A stretch of 64,000 bases of DNA from Aquisphaera giovannonii (GCF_008087625.1 NZ_CP042997.1:8866001-8930000), one strand, 5' to 3'; positions 24,262-34,152 are shown, numbered from the stretch's first letter. Numbers and translations: made by a program. Notes: generated by a model from the sequence alone, not told the origin.

Positions 24262-25578
24262 TTAGTCGTGCGGGTAGTTTTCGAGGAACCGGGCGAGCCG
24301 GTGGAAGTCGGAGCCGCTCTCGATGAAGCGGACGACGGTGACCAGCGTCTCGGGGTCGACCAGGGTCTCGAAGGGGACGTAGAAGAGGTTGAGCTGGCCG
24401 GAGCACGAGATCATCACGCCGTCTAGCCCGTTCTCCACCAGGGCCCGGTAGGCGCCGACGCCGAGCTGGCTGCCGAGCATCACGTCGAAGGCATGGGGCT
24501 GGGCGCAGCGGGCCTCGTAGCCGAGCTGGAGGCCGGTGACCCTCTTGCCCTTGCCGGTGCGCTTCTTGTACTCGGCCTCGATCGCCTTCACCATGGTCCG
24601 GGCCAGGTTGGTCGAGGCGAGGGAGAGGTGGCCGTGCTCGTCGAACCTGGCCCCCTCCAGGTGGCTGGCGGGGAGGTACTGCGCCAGGCCCTCGGCCAGG
24701 ACCACGACGCCGAACTCCTTGCCCGCGGCCTCCCGGGCGGTCATCAGCTTGACGATGACATCGACAACCTTGTCGATGTTCATAATTTTTCGTGTGCTGG
24801 TCACGCCGGTCTTGGGGTCGGTGAGCGTCTCCTCCGCGCCGAACTTCTCCTCCACGTCCTCCACGCTGAGCACCAGCGAGGCCTCGCCGGCGATGGCGGC
24901 GCCGTAGGCGAGCCAGCCGGCGGAGCGGCCCATGCACTCGGCGATGAAGTAGCCGCGGGTGGCCTCGGCGTCGGCCAGGAGGTTGCGGATCTCGCCGGCC
25001 AGGGTCTCCACCGCGGTGAAGTAGCCGAAGGTGAAGTCGATGCCCCGGTAGTCGTTGTCGATCGTCTTGGGGACGTGGACCACCGCGATCCGCCGCGAGC
25101 CCTCGGGCAGGTAGTCCTGGAACATCTTGAACTTGTTGGCGGTCTTCAGCGTGTCGTCGCCGCCGATCGACACCAGGGCGTCCACGCCCAGCGACATGAG
25201 GGCATCATAGACCCTCTTCATCGGCGCGGTGCGCTTCGCGTCGCTCAGGTGGCTCGGGTGGGCGACGTCCTTGCCGGGGTTCGTCCGCGCCGTGCCGATC
25301 ATGATCCCGCGCGTGTTCCGGGTGCGCCGGAGCTTGGCCTGATCGAGGATCACATAATCCCGGCCTTCCTTCATCGGGTTCTCGGGGCCGAATTCGACCA
25401 GATGCGAATAGCCATTCTGGATGCCGAGGACCTCGATGCCGTCGCGATGGAAGGCCGCGGCGGCGGTCGAGATGACCGCGTTGGCGGCCGGGGCGGGGCC
25501 GCCCGCGAAGAGGATGGCGACGCGGCGGATGGGCCGGGCGGCGGGCGTGGCCGAGGCGGGCGTGGCTGGCGCGGACAT
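24262..25578 (-). CDS. pfp: 6-phosphofructokinase, probably pyrophosphate-dependent
   Basis: A 438-residue phosphofructokinase. It converts fructose 6-phosphate to the 1,6-bisphosphate. The phosphate-donor motif is Gly139-Gly-Asp-Asp142, where ATP-dependent enzymes have Gly-Gly-Asp-Gly, and the next motif is Pro-Lys171-Thr-Ile-Asp-Asn-Asp, where ATP enzymes usually have Gly before Thr. Both changes are the accepted markers of pyrophosphate use, which makes the reaction reversible. Start at 25578 follows AGGGAG by six bases. Pyrophosphate use is inferred from these residues only. Confidence 0.85.
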   Translation of the reverse strand: MSAPATPASATPAARPIRRVAILFAGGPAPAANAVISTAAAAFHRDGIEVLGIQNGYSHLVEFGPENPMKEGRDYVILDQAKLRRTRNTRGIMIGTARTNPGKDVAHPSHLSDAKRTAPMKRVYDALMSLGVDALVSIGGDDTLKTANKFKMFQDYLPEGSRRIAVVHVPKTIDNDYRGIDFTFGYFTAVETLAGEIRNLLADAEATRGYFIAECMGRSAGWLAYGAAIAGEASLVLSVEDVEEKFGAEETLTDPKTGVTSTRKIMNIDKVVDVIVKLMTAREAAGKEFGVVVLAEGLAQYLPASHLEGARFDEHGHLSLASTNLARTMVKAIEAEYKKRTGKGKRVTGLQLGYEARCAQPHAFDVMLGSQLGVGAYRALVENGLDGVMISCSGQLNLFYVPFETLVDPETLVTVVRFIESGSDFHRLARFLENYPHD

Positions 25579-25911
25579 TCGGGACTCCCTACAAGTAGCT
25601 TCTCTTTTAGCGGATCGGTTCCAGGTTGCGGTCGCGACGCGACGCGGCACGTCCCGTGTCCCGCGGAGGCCTCGGATCGGAGATGGCGGCGGCGGGTGCG
25701 CGGATCTCACCGCGGATCGGCCCGGGGCATCCCCCCCGGGCCCGGAGCGAGCGTCCGCTCCAATCCCACCCTACCCGGCGGCCCCGGCCCTCACAAGGGC
25801 CCCGTCGCGCGCCGCCGCCGCAGGGAAACCCTCAACCCCCGGCATGGACTCGCCTTGCGGCGATTCGCCTCGACGAGCCGCCGGCGGCCCTCCCGCCCCG
25901 CCGCCGGGGCC

Positions 25912-26604
25912 TCACGGGTGCGACGCCGCGAAGCGCGTGTTGCCCAGGGGGTCGATCTGCCGGAGCCAGCCCTCGGCCCGGGCGGCCATCTGCTGGATCG
26001 TCTCCCTGTCCGCGCCCCGGGACAGGACGGCGATGTGTCCGTCGGCGTCGATCAGCATGTGGATGGGGGGGTCGGCGTCGCCGGCCGAGAACCGCCGACG
26101 GGCCTCGGGGCCGGCCAGGTACACGGGCAGGCTCGCATGCGACGCGGCGACGGCCCGGCGGACGAGCTCGGGACGGTCGGACTCCACGGCCGCGGCCGCG
26201 AGGGTGAAGCCGCGATGGGCGCGGAGCCTCCCCCAGGCCGGCTCCAGCCCCTTCAGGAGGTCGGCGCCGGACGGCGACCCGGCCGACCAGAAGACGACCC
26301 AGAGCACCCGGCCCCGCTGCCCCAGGAGGAGCCTCGCCTCCTCGGTCTCGAGGTCGAGCAGCCGGAGCGGCGGGAAGGTCGAGCCGACCTCGATCTTGTC
26401 GGCGGGGGCCGGCCCGAACCGCAGCCAGGCGGCCCCGCAGAGCATGACCACCGTCGCGGCCGCCATGGACAGCCCCACGAGGTCCACCCGTCGCCGCGGC
26501 CCGGCGACGCCCGATGGATCGTCCGCCCCCGGGTCGCCCTCCGGCGGGGCCGCCTCGGGCTGCGGTTCGGTCCGGTGCTCCCCCGGGTCGTTGGACATGC
26601 TCAT
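25912..26604 (-). CDS. Membrane-anchored redoxin/TlpA-like protein lacking the redox cysteines
   Basis: A 230-residue protein with a Pro/Glu-rich cytoplasmic tail, one membrane helix (about residues 43-63) and a thioredoxin-fold domain of the TlpA/AhpC type. It shows Ile-Glu-Val-Gly-Ser-Thr-Phe-Pro-Pro-Leu and Val-Val-Phe-Trp-Ser-Ala-Gly-Ser-Pro-Ser-Gly. The place of the usual Trp-Cys-x-x-Cys is taken by Ser-Ala-Gly-Ser-Pro-Ser, so it cannot do classic thiol exchange. It may act as a binding or scaffold protein. A cis-Pro-like Pro-Pro-Ile-His is present. Two Met codons (26604 and 26598) compete as start. Confidence 0.65.
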   Translation of the reverse strand: MSMSNDPGEHRTEPQPEAAPPEGDPGADDPSGVAGPRRRVDLVGLSMAAATVVMLCGAAWLRFGPAPADKIEVGSTFPPLRLLDLETEEARLLLGQRGRVLWVVFWSAGSPSGADLLKGLEPAWGRLRAHRGFTLAAAAVESDRPELVRRAVAASHASLPVYLAGPEARRRFSAGDADPPIHMLIDADGHIAVLSRGADRETIQQMAARAEGWLRQIDPLGNTRFAASHP

Positions 26605-26724
26605 CCCAGGTTGGCGGAGGTATGTCGCCGGCCGCCCGCGCGACCCGCCCCCGCCAACCTTCGCCATTTCCGCCGGCCGAGTCAACCCTGCAAGCGTCCC
26701 GTCGGGCCGCCCGGCGGCGGCGGA

Positions 26725-27810
26725 TCAGTACGTATCGGCGCTGACGACCTCGCCGCCGTTGCGGGTGGAGAGGGCCTGGTAGACGCCGAACCGCATCCCG
26801 GGCGCCAGGATATACAGGCCGTTGCCGTCGATGCTCAGCCCGTTCGGCTGCCCGGTCGCCGGGTTGAGCGCCCAGGAATCGATCGAGTCCTTGAGGAACC
26901 GTACCGAGCCGTCGACGAAGGCGTAGTTGCAGCCGCCGGGGTGGAAGCTCGACGCCGAGCTGATGTACGCCGAGACGCCGCCGTTGTTGGAGTCCGCCCA
27001 GGTGCCGTCCTGGAGCTTCTTCTGCGGGTTCATCGGGAACATCGTCGTGAACATCGTGTCGCCGAACCCGCCGTCGCACCACCAGTGCCAGTAGCGGCGC
27101 TCGTAGCTGAGGTCGTAGTTGTCGTTGTACTCATCCTTGAGCAGCCCGTGCGCGTGCTCGCCGAAGGCGATCGTATTGCTCGTGCCGTCGGTGATGCTGG
27201 CGAGCTTGACGCTGCTGCAATTCCAGAACAGCCCGTTCATCTGCGCCACCCGCGTCGGATTCGGGCCGGCGCTGTAGATGTAGTCCGGGTAATTCCGCGT
27301 GCCCTGGAACCAGGTGCCGCAGTTCGCGGTGTAGCTGGTGTAGTTGACGTAGTAGGGGTGGGAGCCGGAGACGTAGTTGCCGTCCGGGATGTCGAACTTC
27401 TCCATGACGGTCGGGTCGCTCGGGCACCAGAGCGTGCCCACCGCGTAGGCGAAGACGGTCCTCTGCTCGTCCCGGAAGAACGGCGTGGAGAAGTTGGTGG
27501 CGTTGTAGATCTGCCCCTGCTCGAAGGCCTGCGACATCGACAGGAAGACGCCGTGGCCGACCCAGTGCTGGCCCCACTCGGGATACCAGTCGTTCGAGTC
27601 GCCCATGGGCAGCGAGCCGGTGGAGGATTCGTAATTGGCCAGCGCGAGGCCGAGCTGCTTCATGTTGTTGGTGCACTGCGCCCGGCGGGCGGCCTCCCGG
27701 GCCGACTGGACCGCCGGCAGCAGCAGCGCGATGAGCACGGCGATGATCGCGATGACCACCAGCAGCTCGATGAGCGTGAATCCGGGGCGTGGACGGTTTG
27801 CATGTCGCAT
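26725..27810 (-). CDS. DUF1559 prepilin-like (type II pseudopilin N-terminus) protein
   Basis: A 361-residue protein of the DUF1559 family, greatly expanded in Planctomycetes. It has a prepilin cleavage motif Gly10-Phe-Thr-Leu-Ile-Glu followed by a hydrophobic helix and Ala-Arg-Glu-Ala-Ala-Arg-Arg-x-Gln-Cys. The C-terminal H-x-G-G-x-N motif is present as His-Pro-Gly-Gly-Cys-Asn, with a later Val-Asp-Gly-Ser-Val-Arg-Phe. Such proteins are thought to form surface or periplasmic pseudopilus-like structures. The start at 27810 directly precedes the motif; GGAGG is 11 bases upstream. Confidence 0.9.
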   Translation of the reverse strand: MRHANRPRPGFTLIELLVVIAIIAVLIALLLPAVQSAREAARRAQCTNNMKQLGLALANYESSTGSLPMGDSNDWYPEWGQHWVGHGVFLSMSQAFEQGQIYNATNFSTPFFRDEQRTVFAYAVGTLWCPSDPTVMEKFDIPDGNYVSGSHPYYVNYTSYTANCGTWFQGTRNYPDYIYSAGPNPTRVAQMNGLFWNCSSVKLASITDGTSNTIAFGEHAHGLLKDEYNDNYDLSYERRYWHWWCDGGFGDTMFTTMFPMNPQKKLQDGTWADSNNGGVSAYISSASSFHPGGCNYAFVDGSVRFLKDSIDSWALNPATGQPNGLSIDGNGLYILAPGMRFGVYQALSTRNGGEVVSADTY

Positions 27811-27918
27811 GGTCGAAGAGACCTCCGCAGGATCGAGGAAGTGAGTCGAGGTGAGTTCGCATGTCATCGGGTCGGGCCGCATCGGCCCGCGTCGCGACGA
27901 CGCCGACGTCGCGCCGCC

Positions 27919-28173
27919 TCAGCCCTTGCGACGGGCCGCCTTGGGCAGGGCCTCCCGCTGCGGCGCCCTGGATTCGTCAACCCCCTTCTTGCCCGCCTTG
28001 GCGGCGGGGGCCGAGCCCTCCGCGGGCCCGCTCGCGGCCCCCTTGCCGGACGCCTTGGCGGCCGAGACGGTGCCCACGTCGCCGGACTCGCACCCCACCG
28101 CCACCAGGAAGCCGGCGACCACGAGGATGCCGGCTGCCCGTCGCCGGACATCGTCCCCTGACGTTCCGATCAT
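27919..28173 (-). CDS. Small lipoprotein next to the DUF1559 gene
   Basis: An 84-residue product starting at the ATG at 28173 (AGGAGG five bases upstream). A hydrophobic segment ends in Val-Ala-Val-Gly-Cys, an acceptable lipobox, and the mature part is Ala/Gly/Lys-rich and low in complexity. Small lipoproteins beside DUF1559 genes are a recurring planctomycete arrangement. They are probably co-transcribed here (108 bases apart, same strand). Confidence 0.6.
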   Translation of the reverse strand: MIGTSGDDVRRRAAGILVVAGFLVAVGCESGDVGTVSAAKASGKGAASGPAEGSAPAAKAGKKGVDESRAPQREALPKAARRKG

Positions 28174-28742
28174 GGATACCTCCTGACGTCTCGGCCCTCT
28201 CTCAGGCCTCAGCCTCGAAGCGCGCACAACGTCCCGAGCCGTCCGGGACGGATTCCGCCGACTTGCCTTGCAGGGGGTGGTCGAATCTTGAGAGTCGGAT
28301 GCGGAGAGGTCGGGACCAACAACGATCGAAGCCCGCCCGGCCGGCCATCATCATCGGATTCGCGATGGAGCGGGGAGAGATCGGGCCGGCCGGGGAGAGC
28401 GTCCGCCGTCGGATTCGACGCGCGGGGCCGGAGAGGGCCGTCACGCGGGGAGAAGTGTTGCGATCGACAGCGACCCGTCGATTCTACAACTCGCGCCGCC
28501 GTATGCAAGAGCTGTGAAGGATCGACATATTGTAGAACGAATTCCTACATCAGTCGCATGGGCCGAAGGCGAGGGAGGGACGCCCAGGAGGTTCCCCGGC
28601 TCGCTCGACGCACCATCGCGACCCCGCGCCCAGGAGTCGTCCCGCTCGACATCGCCGGGACCGCCCCATAGGCTGATGTCCCCGGGCCTTCGCCGCGGCG
28701 GGATGTCGCCCCGGCGGGCTTCGTCGGGCGGGGGGCCAAATC
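28174..28742. other. Divergent intergenic region with a spaced inverted repeat
   Basis: No gene is supportable. The right part (28480-28560) is relatively AT-rich and contains TTCTACAA (28482-28489) and its exact reverse complement TTGTAGAA (28530-28537), 40 bases apart. This could be a regulatory site for the beta-helix protein gene at 28743 or the lipoprotein gene on the other side. Confidence 0.4.
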
Positions 28743-30146
28743 ATGGCGGATGCGAGTGTGACCGGTCCGATCGGGCGACGCCGATTCTGCCTCCTGGGGG
28801 CCGCGCCGCTGGGGCTGGACGGGGCGGCCCCGCCCCCGGCCGCCGCGGCCGGCGATTGGATCAACGTCCGGGCATTCGGGGCCGCGGGCGACGGCGACGC
28901 CGACGACGCCCCCGCGATCCGCGCCGCGCTGGCCGCGGCCGGCGGGCGGACGGTCTTCTTCCCGGTCGGCCGATACCGCGTGACGGCGGGCTTCCGGTCC
29001 GAGGTGCCCGTCCACATCCGGGGCGAGGGCACCGGCGCGGGGCCCGGCTCGGGCGCCCAGGCCAACGACCATTGCACGCGGATCGTCTGCGACTTCCCGG
29101 CCGGCCACCTGTTCGACGTGGAGTCGATGTTCCCCAGCATCTTCCGCGACTTCCAGGTCAACGTCGCGCCGTCCCGGCGCCCCATGGCCCGGGGGGCGGC
29201 GATCCACCTCCGCCCGCCCGGCACGGCCACGGTGGCGAACTACCACGTCGAGGGCGTCGCCATCAACCACTTCCACACGGGGATCGCCGTCATCCGCCCC
29301 GCCTGGGGCACGATCCGCGGATGCTACTTCGGGGACTGGGCGGGCGACGCGATCTCCCTGACCACCGACATGAGGATCGAGGGGAGCGGGGGGCACGTCC
29401 GGAACAACTACTTCTTCGGCCAGACCTCGGGGGCGACCCAGCGGTCCTGCATCCACCTCGGCTGCGGGTACGTGCACGTCGCGGAGAACGAGATCCTGGG
29501 CGCCCGGCACGGCGTCCACTGCGCGATCGCCAACCATCCGGCCGGCTACATCCGGGTCTTCCAGAACACGATCGAGGAGCAGGCCGAGGCGGGCGTGCAC
29601 GTGGAATCCGTCGGGGACGAGCAGGCCACGATGATGGCGATCTGCGACAACGAGTTCTCCGCGCTGACCAACGGCCCGACGTACGCGGCCTCGGTGCGGA
29701 TCTCGCCCAACGGCAGCCCCGGCGTCAACTTCATCCAGGACCTGCTGATCTCCCGCAACATCACGCGGCACGTCCTCTCGGCCGACGGCCGCCACTACCG
29801 GATCGGCAACGGCCGCAACGTCAAGCTCGCGGACAACCTCCTGGAGGAGCTGGGCCAGCACGGGCCCGTCGGCATCCAGGTCGGCGACGGCGAGGCGTCG
29901 GGGCTGATGGTGCCGCTCGTCGTCGAGGGCAACCAGTTCCTCGGCGGCTTCCGGCAGCGATACCTCCTTCCCCGCGCCGGGACCGTGATCGTCCGCGAGT
30001 CCCAGGGCTGCCCCCATGCCTTGCTGCCGGGCCATGCCGCCGACGGGAGCGAGCTGTTCTGCCCCGATGGGACGCCCGCGGGCCCCGTGGCCGCGGGAGG
30101 CCCCGGCTGCTTCGCGAGGCGCCTAGGCAAGGCGTGGAGGGCATGA
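28743..30146 (+). CDS. Exported right-handed beta-helix (pectate-lyase-like) protein
   Basis: A 467-residue protein. A Tat-like Gly-Arg-Arg-Arg-Phe-Cys-Leu-Leu-Gly leader is followed by the start typical of pectate-lyase superfamily proteins: Ile-Asn-Val-Arg-Ala-Phe-Gly-Ala-Ala-Gly-Asp-Gly with Asp-Asp-Ala-Pro-Ala-Ile-Arg. It then has many short strand-and-turn units with Asn ladders (Val-Arg-Asn-Asn-Tyr-Phe, Ala-Glu-Asn-Glu-Ile, Ser-Arg-Asn-Ile). The fold suggests polysaccharide binding or cleavage outside the cytoplasm. No catalytic residues can be assigned. Start at 28743 is the first Met; no strong ribosome site is visible. Confidence 0.75.
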   Translation: MADASVTGPIGRRRFCLLGAAPLGLDGAAPPPAAAAGDWINVRAFGAAGDGDADDAPAIRAALAAAGGRTVFFPVGRYRVTAGFRSEVPVHIRGEGTGAGPGSGAQANDHCTRIVCDFPAGHLFDVESMFPSIFRDFQVNVAPSRRPMARGAAIHLRPPGTATVANYHVEGVAINHFHTGIAVIRPAWGTIRGCYFGDWAGDAISLTTDMRIEGSGGHVRNNYFFGQTSGATQRSCIHLGCGYVHVAENEILGARHGVHCAIANHPAGYIRVFQNTIEEQAEAGVHVESVGDEQATMMAICDNEFSALTNGPTYAASVRISPNGSPGVNFIQDLLISRNITRHVLSADGRHYRIGNGRNVKLADNLLEELGQHGPVGIQVGDGEASGLMVPLVVEGNQFLGGFRQRYLLPRAGTVIVRESQGCPHALLPGHAADGSELFCPDGTPAGPVAAGGPGCFARRLGKAWRA

Positions 30147-30361
30147 GGGCACATCGGCCGCCCCTCCGCCCCGGACGGGCCGCGCGGCGACGTAGCTTGT
30201 CGGGGCGAAACGAACCTGACATCATGGCCGGAGTTCATCCCCGGGACCCTTTCGGAGGAGGCCCTCCGGTCCGGCGGGGATCATCGAGCCGTCCGGCTCA
30301 CCTTCGAGGGGCCCGTCGGGCCGCGAGGATCGCATGGAGTTGAGATTCCGGAGCTCGATTC

Positions 30362-32566
30362 GTGGCGTTTGCTAGGGGGCGCCGCCGGCGTCGTCGTGGC
30401 GGGCATGGGGCGGGCCTCTTCACGCGGCTCCGAGAGGCGACCGGGACGGTCTACGGGGACATCGGCACGTCCGTCCTGTACACGTTCATGGAGATCATCC
30501 GCGAGACCGTCGCGCTGAAGCGGCACGCCCACGGCGACGACCTGGCGGAAATCCTCGGGCCCGGCGGCGACCTGATCACCCGGACGGAGGCCCTGGGCGG
30601 GCTCAGCCTCGTCTTCTGGGCGCTCATCTTCCTGACGATCAAGTACGACCTGATCGTCATGCGCGCCGACAACCACGGCGAGGGGGGCACCTTCGCCCTC
30701 TGGGGGCTGCTGAAGGGGGCCGCGGCGAGGGTCTTCGGGATCACCCTGATCGGCTACCTGGTCGTCGCGGCCGCGGGGCTCCTCGCGGCCGACGGCGTGA
30801 TCACCCCGCCGATCAGCATGCTGGGCGCCTACGAGCCGCTGGGCGAGCCGCTAGCCGTCGCGGCGACCCTCGTCAGCCTGTTCGTGCTGTTCAAGCCGCA
30901 GTGGCGCGGGACCAGCCAGGTCGGCGGCTTCTTCGGCTGGTTCATGATGCTCGTCTGGTTCCCCTGGATCGCGATCAAGGGCGTGCCGTGGGTGATCCGG
31001 CATCCGGACGTCTTCCTGGCGCTCGACCCGTCGTACGCCGTCGCGCTGCTGCGAGAGCTGCCGGGGGCCGGGGTCTTCGTGATCTTCGGCGTGGTGGTCC
31101 TGGCCATCACCGGGGGGGAGGCCAAGTACGCGGACATCGGCCACTTCGCCAGGCACGGCGAGGGGCAGGCCGTGGAGGGGACGAGCCTGGACCCGAAGGA
31201 CTCCGGCCGGCTCCCGGTGATGTACTCGTGGTTCGCCATGGTCCTGCCGTGCCTGGTGCTGAACTACGCCGGGCAGGTCGGCTACGTGCTGGAGAGGGGG
31301 GTGCCGCCCCGGGCGAACACGTTCTACGCACTGACCCCGAGGACCGGGGACGAGCGCATCGACCAGGTCATCGCGGCGGGCGACATGGTGATCTCCGCGA
31401 TCGCGGCGTTCATCGCCTCGCAGGCGCTCATCACGGGGATGTTCTCGATCGTCAAGCAGGCGATCGCGATGGGGTTCTGCCCGCGGTTCGCGGTCCACTT
31501 CACCAGCCGCGAGGCGGAGGGGCAGGTCTACATCCCGGCCGTGAACTGGGCGATGTTCCTCGGCTGCGCGGCGATCACCGTGTCGTTCCGGACCGCCGGC
31601 AACCTCGCCGCGGCCTACGGGATCGCGGTCACGGGGACCATGGGGATCACCACCCTCGCCTTCGGCTACGTGGCCCACTACCGATGGGGCTGGGGGCTGG
31701 GGAAGGTCGCGGCCGTCTGCACGCCGATCCTGGCGGTGGACCTCCTGCTGTTCGCCAGCAACCTCTCGAAGTTCGCGCACGGCGGCTACTATCCGGTCGC
31801 CATCGCGGCGGTGCTCCTGTCCGTCATGCTGACGTGGCAATGGGGCCGGGCGGAGCTGGCGCGGGCCTTCTACGCCTTCGGGGTCCAGGGGGGCAAGCAG
31901 GTGAGCTGGCTGGTGGCCCTCCGCGAGAAGGTGGACGAGATCCAGCTCGCCATCGACGAGAACCTGCCGCTCGCCAAGCTGCTCGTGCAGGGCCGGCGGA
32001 GGCTGGTGGAGACCGACCGCGCGTTCGTCTTCCTCTGCTCCCGCCCGGTCCAGGACGTCGGCGAGTACCTGCCGGTCTCGATGCGGATCTTCCTCAAGAA
32101 GTTCGGCGTCCTCCCGGCGCACGTGACGCTCTTCCACGTCCGGCAGCTCGCCGTGGCCGAGATGGACAAGCACCAACCCCGGTTCGAGGTGGTGGACCTG
32201 GGCCGGAACATCGTGTCGGTCACCGCGACCTACGGCTACCTCGAGCAGCCGGACATCCGCGGGGCCCTCCGGGAGCTCCAGCTCGAGGGCCGCATCGACA
32301 TCCCCTCGGATCGATGGATCATCGAGGTCGGCGAGGAGGAGATCATCGTCGGCGACGACCTCGGCTTCCTCGACCGCCTGCGCGTCTACTATTTCCGGCT
32401 CATCCTCCGCCTCTCCACCCCGGCCCACAAATTCCTGGGCCTGGACTACGACGCCGGCGTGTCCAAGGAGGTCATCCCGGTCGTCTTCAACCGGCACGAC
32501 GTGACGGTCGCCCTGCCGGAGCTGGAGATCAACGAGCCCGAGCCGGCGAAGGTCGCGGCGACATGA
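30362..32566 (+). CDS. kup: Kup-type potassium uptake protein
   Basis: A 734-residue KUP/HAK/KT potassium-proton symporter. The signature Tyr-Gly-Asp-Ile-Gly-Thr-Ser near the N-terminus is followed by about twelve membrane helices, with Asp-Asn-His-Gly-Glu-Gly-Gly, Gly-Gly-Glu-Ala-Lys-Tyr-Ala-Asp and Ser-Lys-Phe-x-His-Gly-Gly-Tyr-Tyr-Pro, and then a cytoplasmic C-terminal domain of ~230 residues. The GTG at 30362, eight bases after GGAG, is the likely start; the basic N-terminal tail is longer than in E. coli Kup. It is a single gene with no visible riboswitch. Confidence 0.92.
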   Translation: MAFARGRRRRRRGGHGAGLFTRLREATGTVYGDIGTSVLYTFMEIIRETVALKRHAHGDDLAEILGPGGDLITRTEALGGLSLVFWALIFLTIKYDLIVMRADNHGEGGTFALWGLLKGAAARVFGITLIGYLVVAAAGLLAADGVITPPISMLGAYEPLGEPLAVAATLVSLFVLFKPQWRGTSQVGGFFGWFMMLVWFPWIAIKGVPWVIRHPDVFLALDPSYAVALLRELPGAGVFVIFGVVVLAITGGEAKYADIGHFARHGEGQAVEGTSLDPKDSGRLPVMYSWFAMVLPCLVLNYAGQVGYVLERGVPPRANTFYALTPRTGDERIDQVIAAGDMVISAIAAFIASQALITGMFSIVKQAIAMGFCPRFAVHFTSREAEGQVYIPAVNWAMFLGCAAITVSFRTAGNLAAAYGIAVTGTMGITTLAFGYVAHYRWGWGLGKVAAVCTPILAVDLLLFASNLSKFAHGGYYPVAIAAVLLSVMLTWQWGRAELARAFYAFGVQGGKQVSWLVALREKVDEIQLAIDENLPLAKLLVQGRRRLVETDRAFVFLCSRPVQDVGEYLPVSMRIFLKKFGVLPAHVTLFHVRQLAVAEMDKHQPRFEVVDLGRNIVSVTATYGYLEQPDIRGALRELQLEGRIDIPSDRWIIEVGEEEIIVGDDLGFLDRLRVYYFRLILRLSTPAHKFLGLDYDAGVSKEVIPVVFNRHDVTVALPELEINEPEPAKVAAT

Positions 32567-32658
32567 GCCGCGTCCGCCCGCGGGGCGGCGCCGGGCGGTA
32601 GGGCGATCGGACGGGGCACGAACGGCGGCGAAGCAACCGGATTCGAGGACTCGACGAC

Positions 32659-33474
32659 ATGGCGACCCGCAGGGGATTCCTTCAGCAGGGCCTGGCGGCA
32701 GGCGCGGCGGGCGCGGCGGCCTCGCGGGCGATGGCCAGGGACGGGGCGGAGGATCCCCCCGCGGGCGGGCCCGCGGCGGGGCACCTGCGCATCGGCATGA
32801 TCCTCTTCCCCCGCATGGATCAGATCGACTTCACCGGGCCATTCGAGGTGCTCTCGAGGTTGCCCGACTCGACGATCCACGTCCTCGCGAAGGAGGAGGA
32901 GCCGGTGCGGGACGTCATGGGCCTGATCCTCACGCCCGAGGGCTCGCTGGCCTCAGCGCCTCCGCTGGACATCCTGGTGGTGCCGGGGGGGCCGGGTCAG
33001 GAGGCGCTGATGGAGGACGAGGCGGTCCTCGGCTTCCTCCGCGACCGCTCGGCGAAGGCGAGGTTCGTCTACTCGGTCTGCACCGGGGCCCTCCTCTGCG
33101 GGGCGGCGGGGCTCCTCAAGGGCGTCCGGGCGACGACGCACTGGGCCTCGTTCGACCTCCTCAAGTATTTCGGGGCGATCCCCGTGGACGAGCGGGTCGT
33201 CCTCGACGGCAAGCACCTGAGCGCCGCGGGGGTCACGGCGGGGATCGACGGGGCGCTCACGCTCGCGGCCCTGCTCCGCGGCGAGCGTGCCGCCCAGCAG
33301 ATCCAGCTCGGCATCGAGTATGCCCCGAAGCCCCCCTTCGACAGCGGCACCCCGAAGACCGCGCCGCCCGAGGTCCTCGACGCCGCGAGGGCCGCCACGG
33401 CTGCGCTGACCCGCAGGCGTCTCGAGACCGCCCGGCGAGCGGCCAGGCGGCTCGGGGTCTCGCCGGCGGAATAG
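32659..33474 (+). CDS. DJ-1/PfpI family protein with Tat signal (isonitrile-hydratase-like)
   Basis: A 271-residue protein. An N-terminal Arg-Arg-Gly-Phe-Leu-Gln with an Ala-rich hydrophobic run predicts Tat export. The catalytic domain shows Gln-Ile-Asp-Phe-Thr-Gly-Pro-Phe-Glu63, the nucleophile elbow Tyr-Ser-Val-Cys141-Thr-Gly and Thr-Thr-His-Trp, the pattern of isonitrile hydratases (InhA) and AraC-associated PfpI domains. It might hydrate isonitriles or act as a glyoxalase or protease-like enzyme. The export signal on this class is unusual. GGATTCGAGGA precedes the ATG. Confidence 0.8.
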   Translation: MATRRGFLQQGLAAGAAGAAASRAMARDGAEDPPAGGPAAGHLRIGMILFPRMDQIDFTGPFEVLSRLPDSTIHVLAKEEEPVRDVMGLILTPEGSLASAPPLDILVVPGGPGQEALMEDEAVLGFLRDRSAKARFVYSVCTGALLCGAAGLLKGVRATTHWASFDLLKYFGAIPVDERVVLDGKHLSAAGVTAGIDGALTLAALLRGERAAQQIQLGIEYAPKPPFDSGTPKTAPPEVLDAARAATAALTRRRLETARRAARRLGVSPAE

Positions 33475-33660
33475 AAGGCCAGTGACGGGACGAGCGATCG
33501 GACGCCGGGGCGGTCTCGATTTCATAGGCCCGCCCCGCAGCCTCGAGGGGCGTGTCCGCGACGGCGACAGCATCGGTCCCCTCGCACCCCTCCAGGGCGA
33601 GTTATGCACCGATCCAGCCCGTGGTGGTGTATCCCTGCGACCCCATGCAAGGAGCGAGAT

Positions 33661-34152
33661 ATGTCTTCAACCGCCCCAGCGACGAACCCCGCGCCGATCA
33701 TCGCCCCTCCCTTCACGCTCGAGGCCGCAACGAAGAAGGTGCGGGCCGCCGAGGATGCCTGGAACACGCGCGACCCGGCCCGGGTCGCCCTCGCGTACAC
33801 GGAGGACTCGGTCTGGCGGAACCGGGACCAGTTCGTCACCGGCCGCGACGAGATCCGTCGGTTCCTCGCTTCGAAGTGGGCCAGGGAGCTGGACTATCGG
33901 CTCGTGAAGGCGCTCTGGTGCTTCCACGACGATCGGATCGCCGTCCGGTTCCAGTACGAGTGCCGCGACGCCCAGGGCCGATGGTGGCGGAGCTACGGGA
34001 ACGAGCTCTGGGAGTTCGACGCGCGGGGGCTCATGAAGCGCCGCGAGGCCAGCATCAACGACGTCGCGATCGAGGAGCGGGACCGGCGATTCCTCTGGGA
34101 CGCCCCCGGCCCGCGGCCGTCCGACCACCCGGGCATCCCCGAGGTCCGGTGA
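33661..34152 (+). CDS. DUF1348 (SnoaL/NTF2-like) family protein
   Basis: A 163-residue protein of the DUF1348 family with an NTF2-like fold: [21 protein letters not shown]-x-x-Asp-Arg-Ile-Ala-Val-Arg-Phe and Trp-Arg-Ser-Tyr-Gly-Asn-Glu-x-Trp-Glu-Phe. The reaction, if any, is unknown. Start at 33661 follows GGAG by six bases; an upstream ATG at 33604 is less likely. Confidence 0.88.
   Translation: MSSTAPATNPAPIIAPPFTLEAATKKVRAAEDAWNTRDPARVALAYTEDSVWRNRDQFVTGRDEIRRFLASKWARELDYRLVKALWCFHDDRIAVRFQYECRDAQGRWWRSYGNELWEFDARGLMKRREASINDVAIEERDRRFLWDAPGPRPSDHPGIPEVR

Noticed and set aside
24493..28161. A 1222-codon open frame on the plus strand
   Set aside because: It is antisense to the phosphofructokinase, redoxin-like and DUF1559 genes and has the low-complexity composition of a GC-rich shadow frame.
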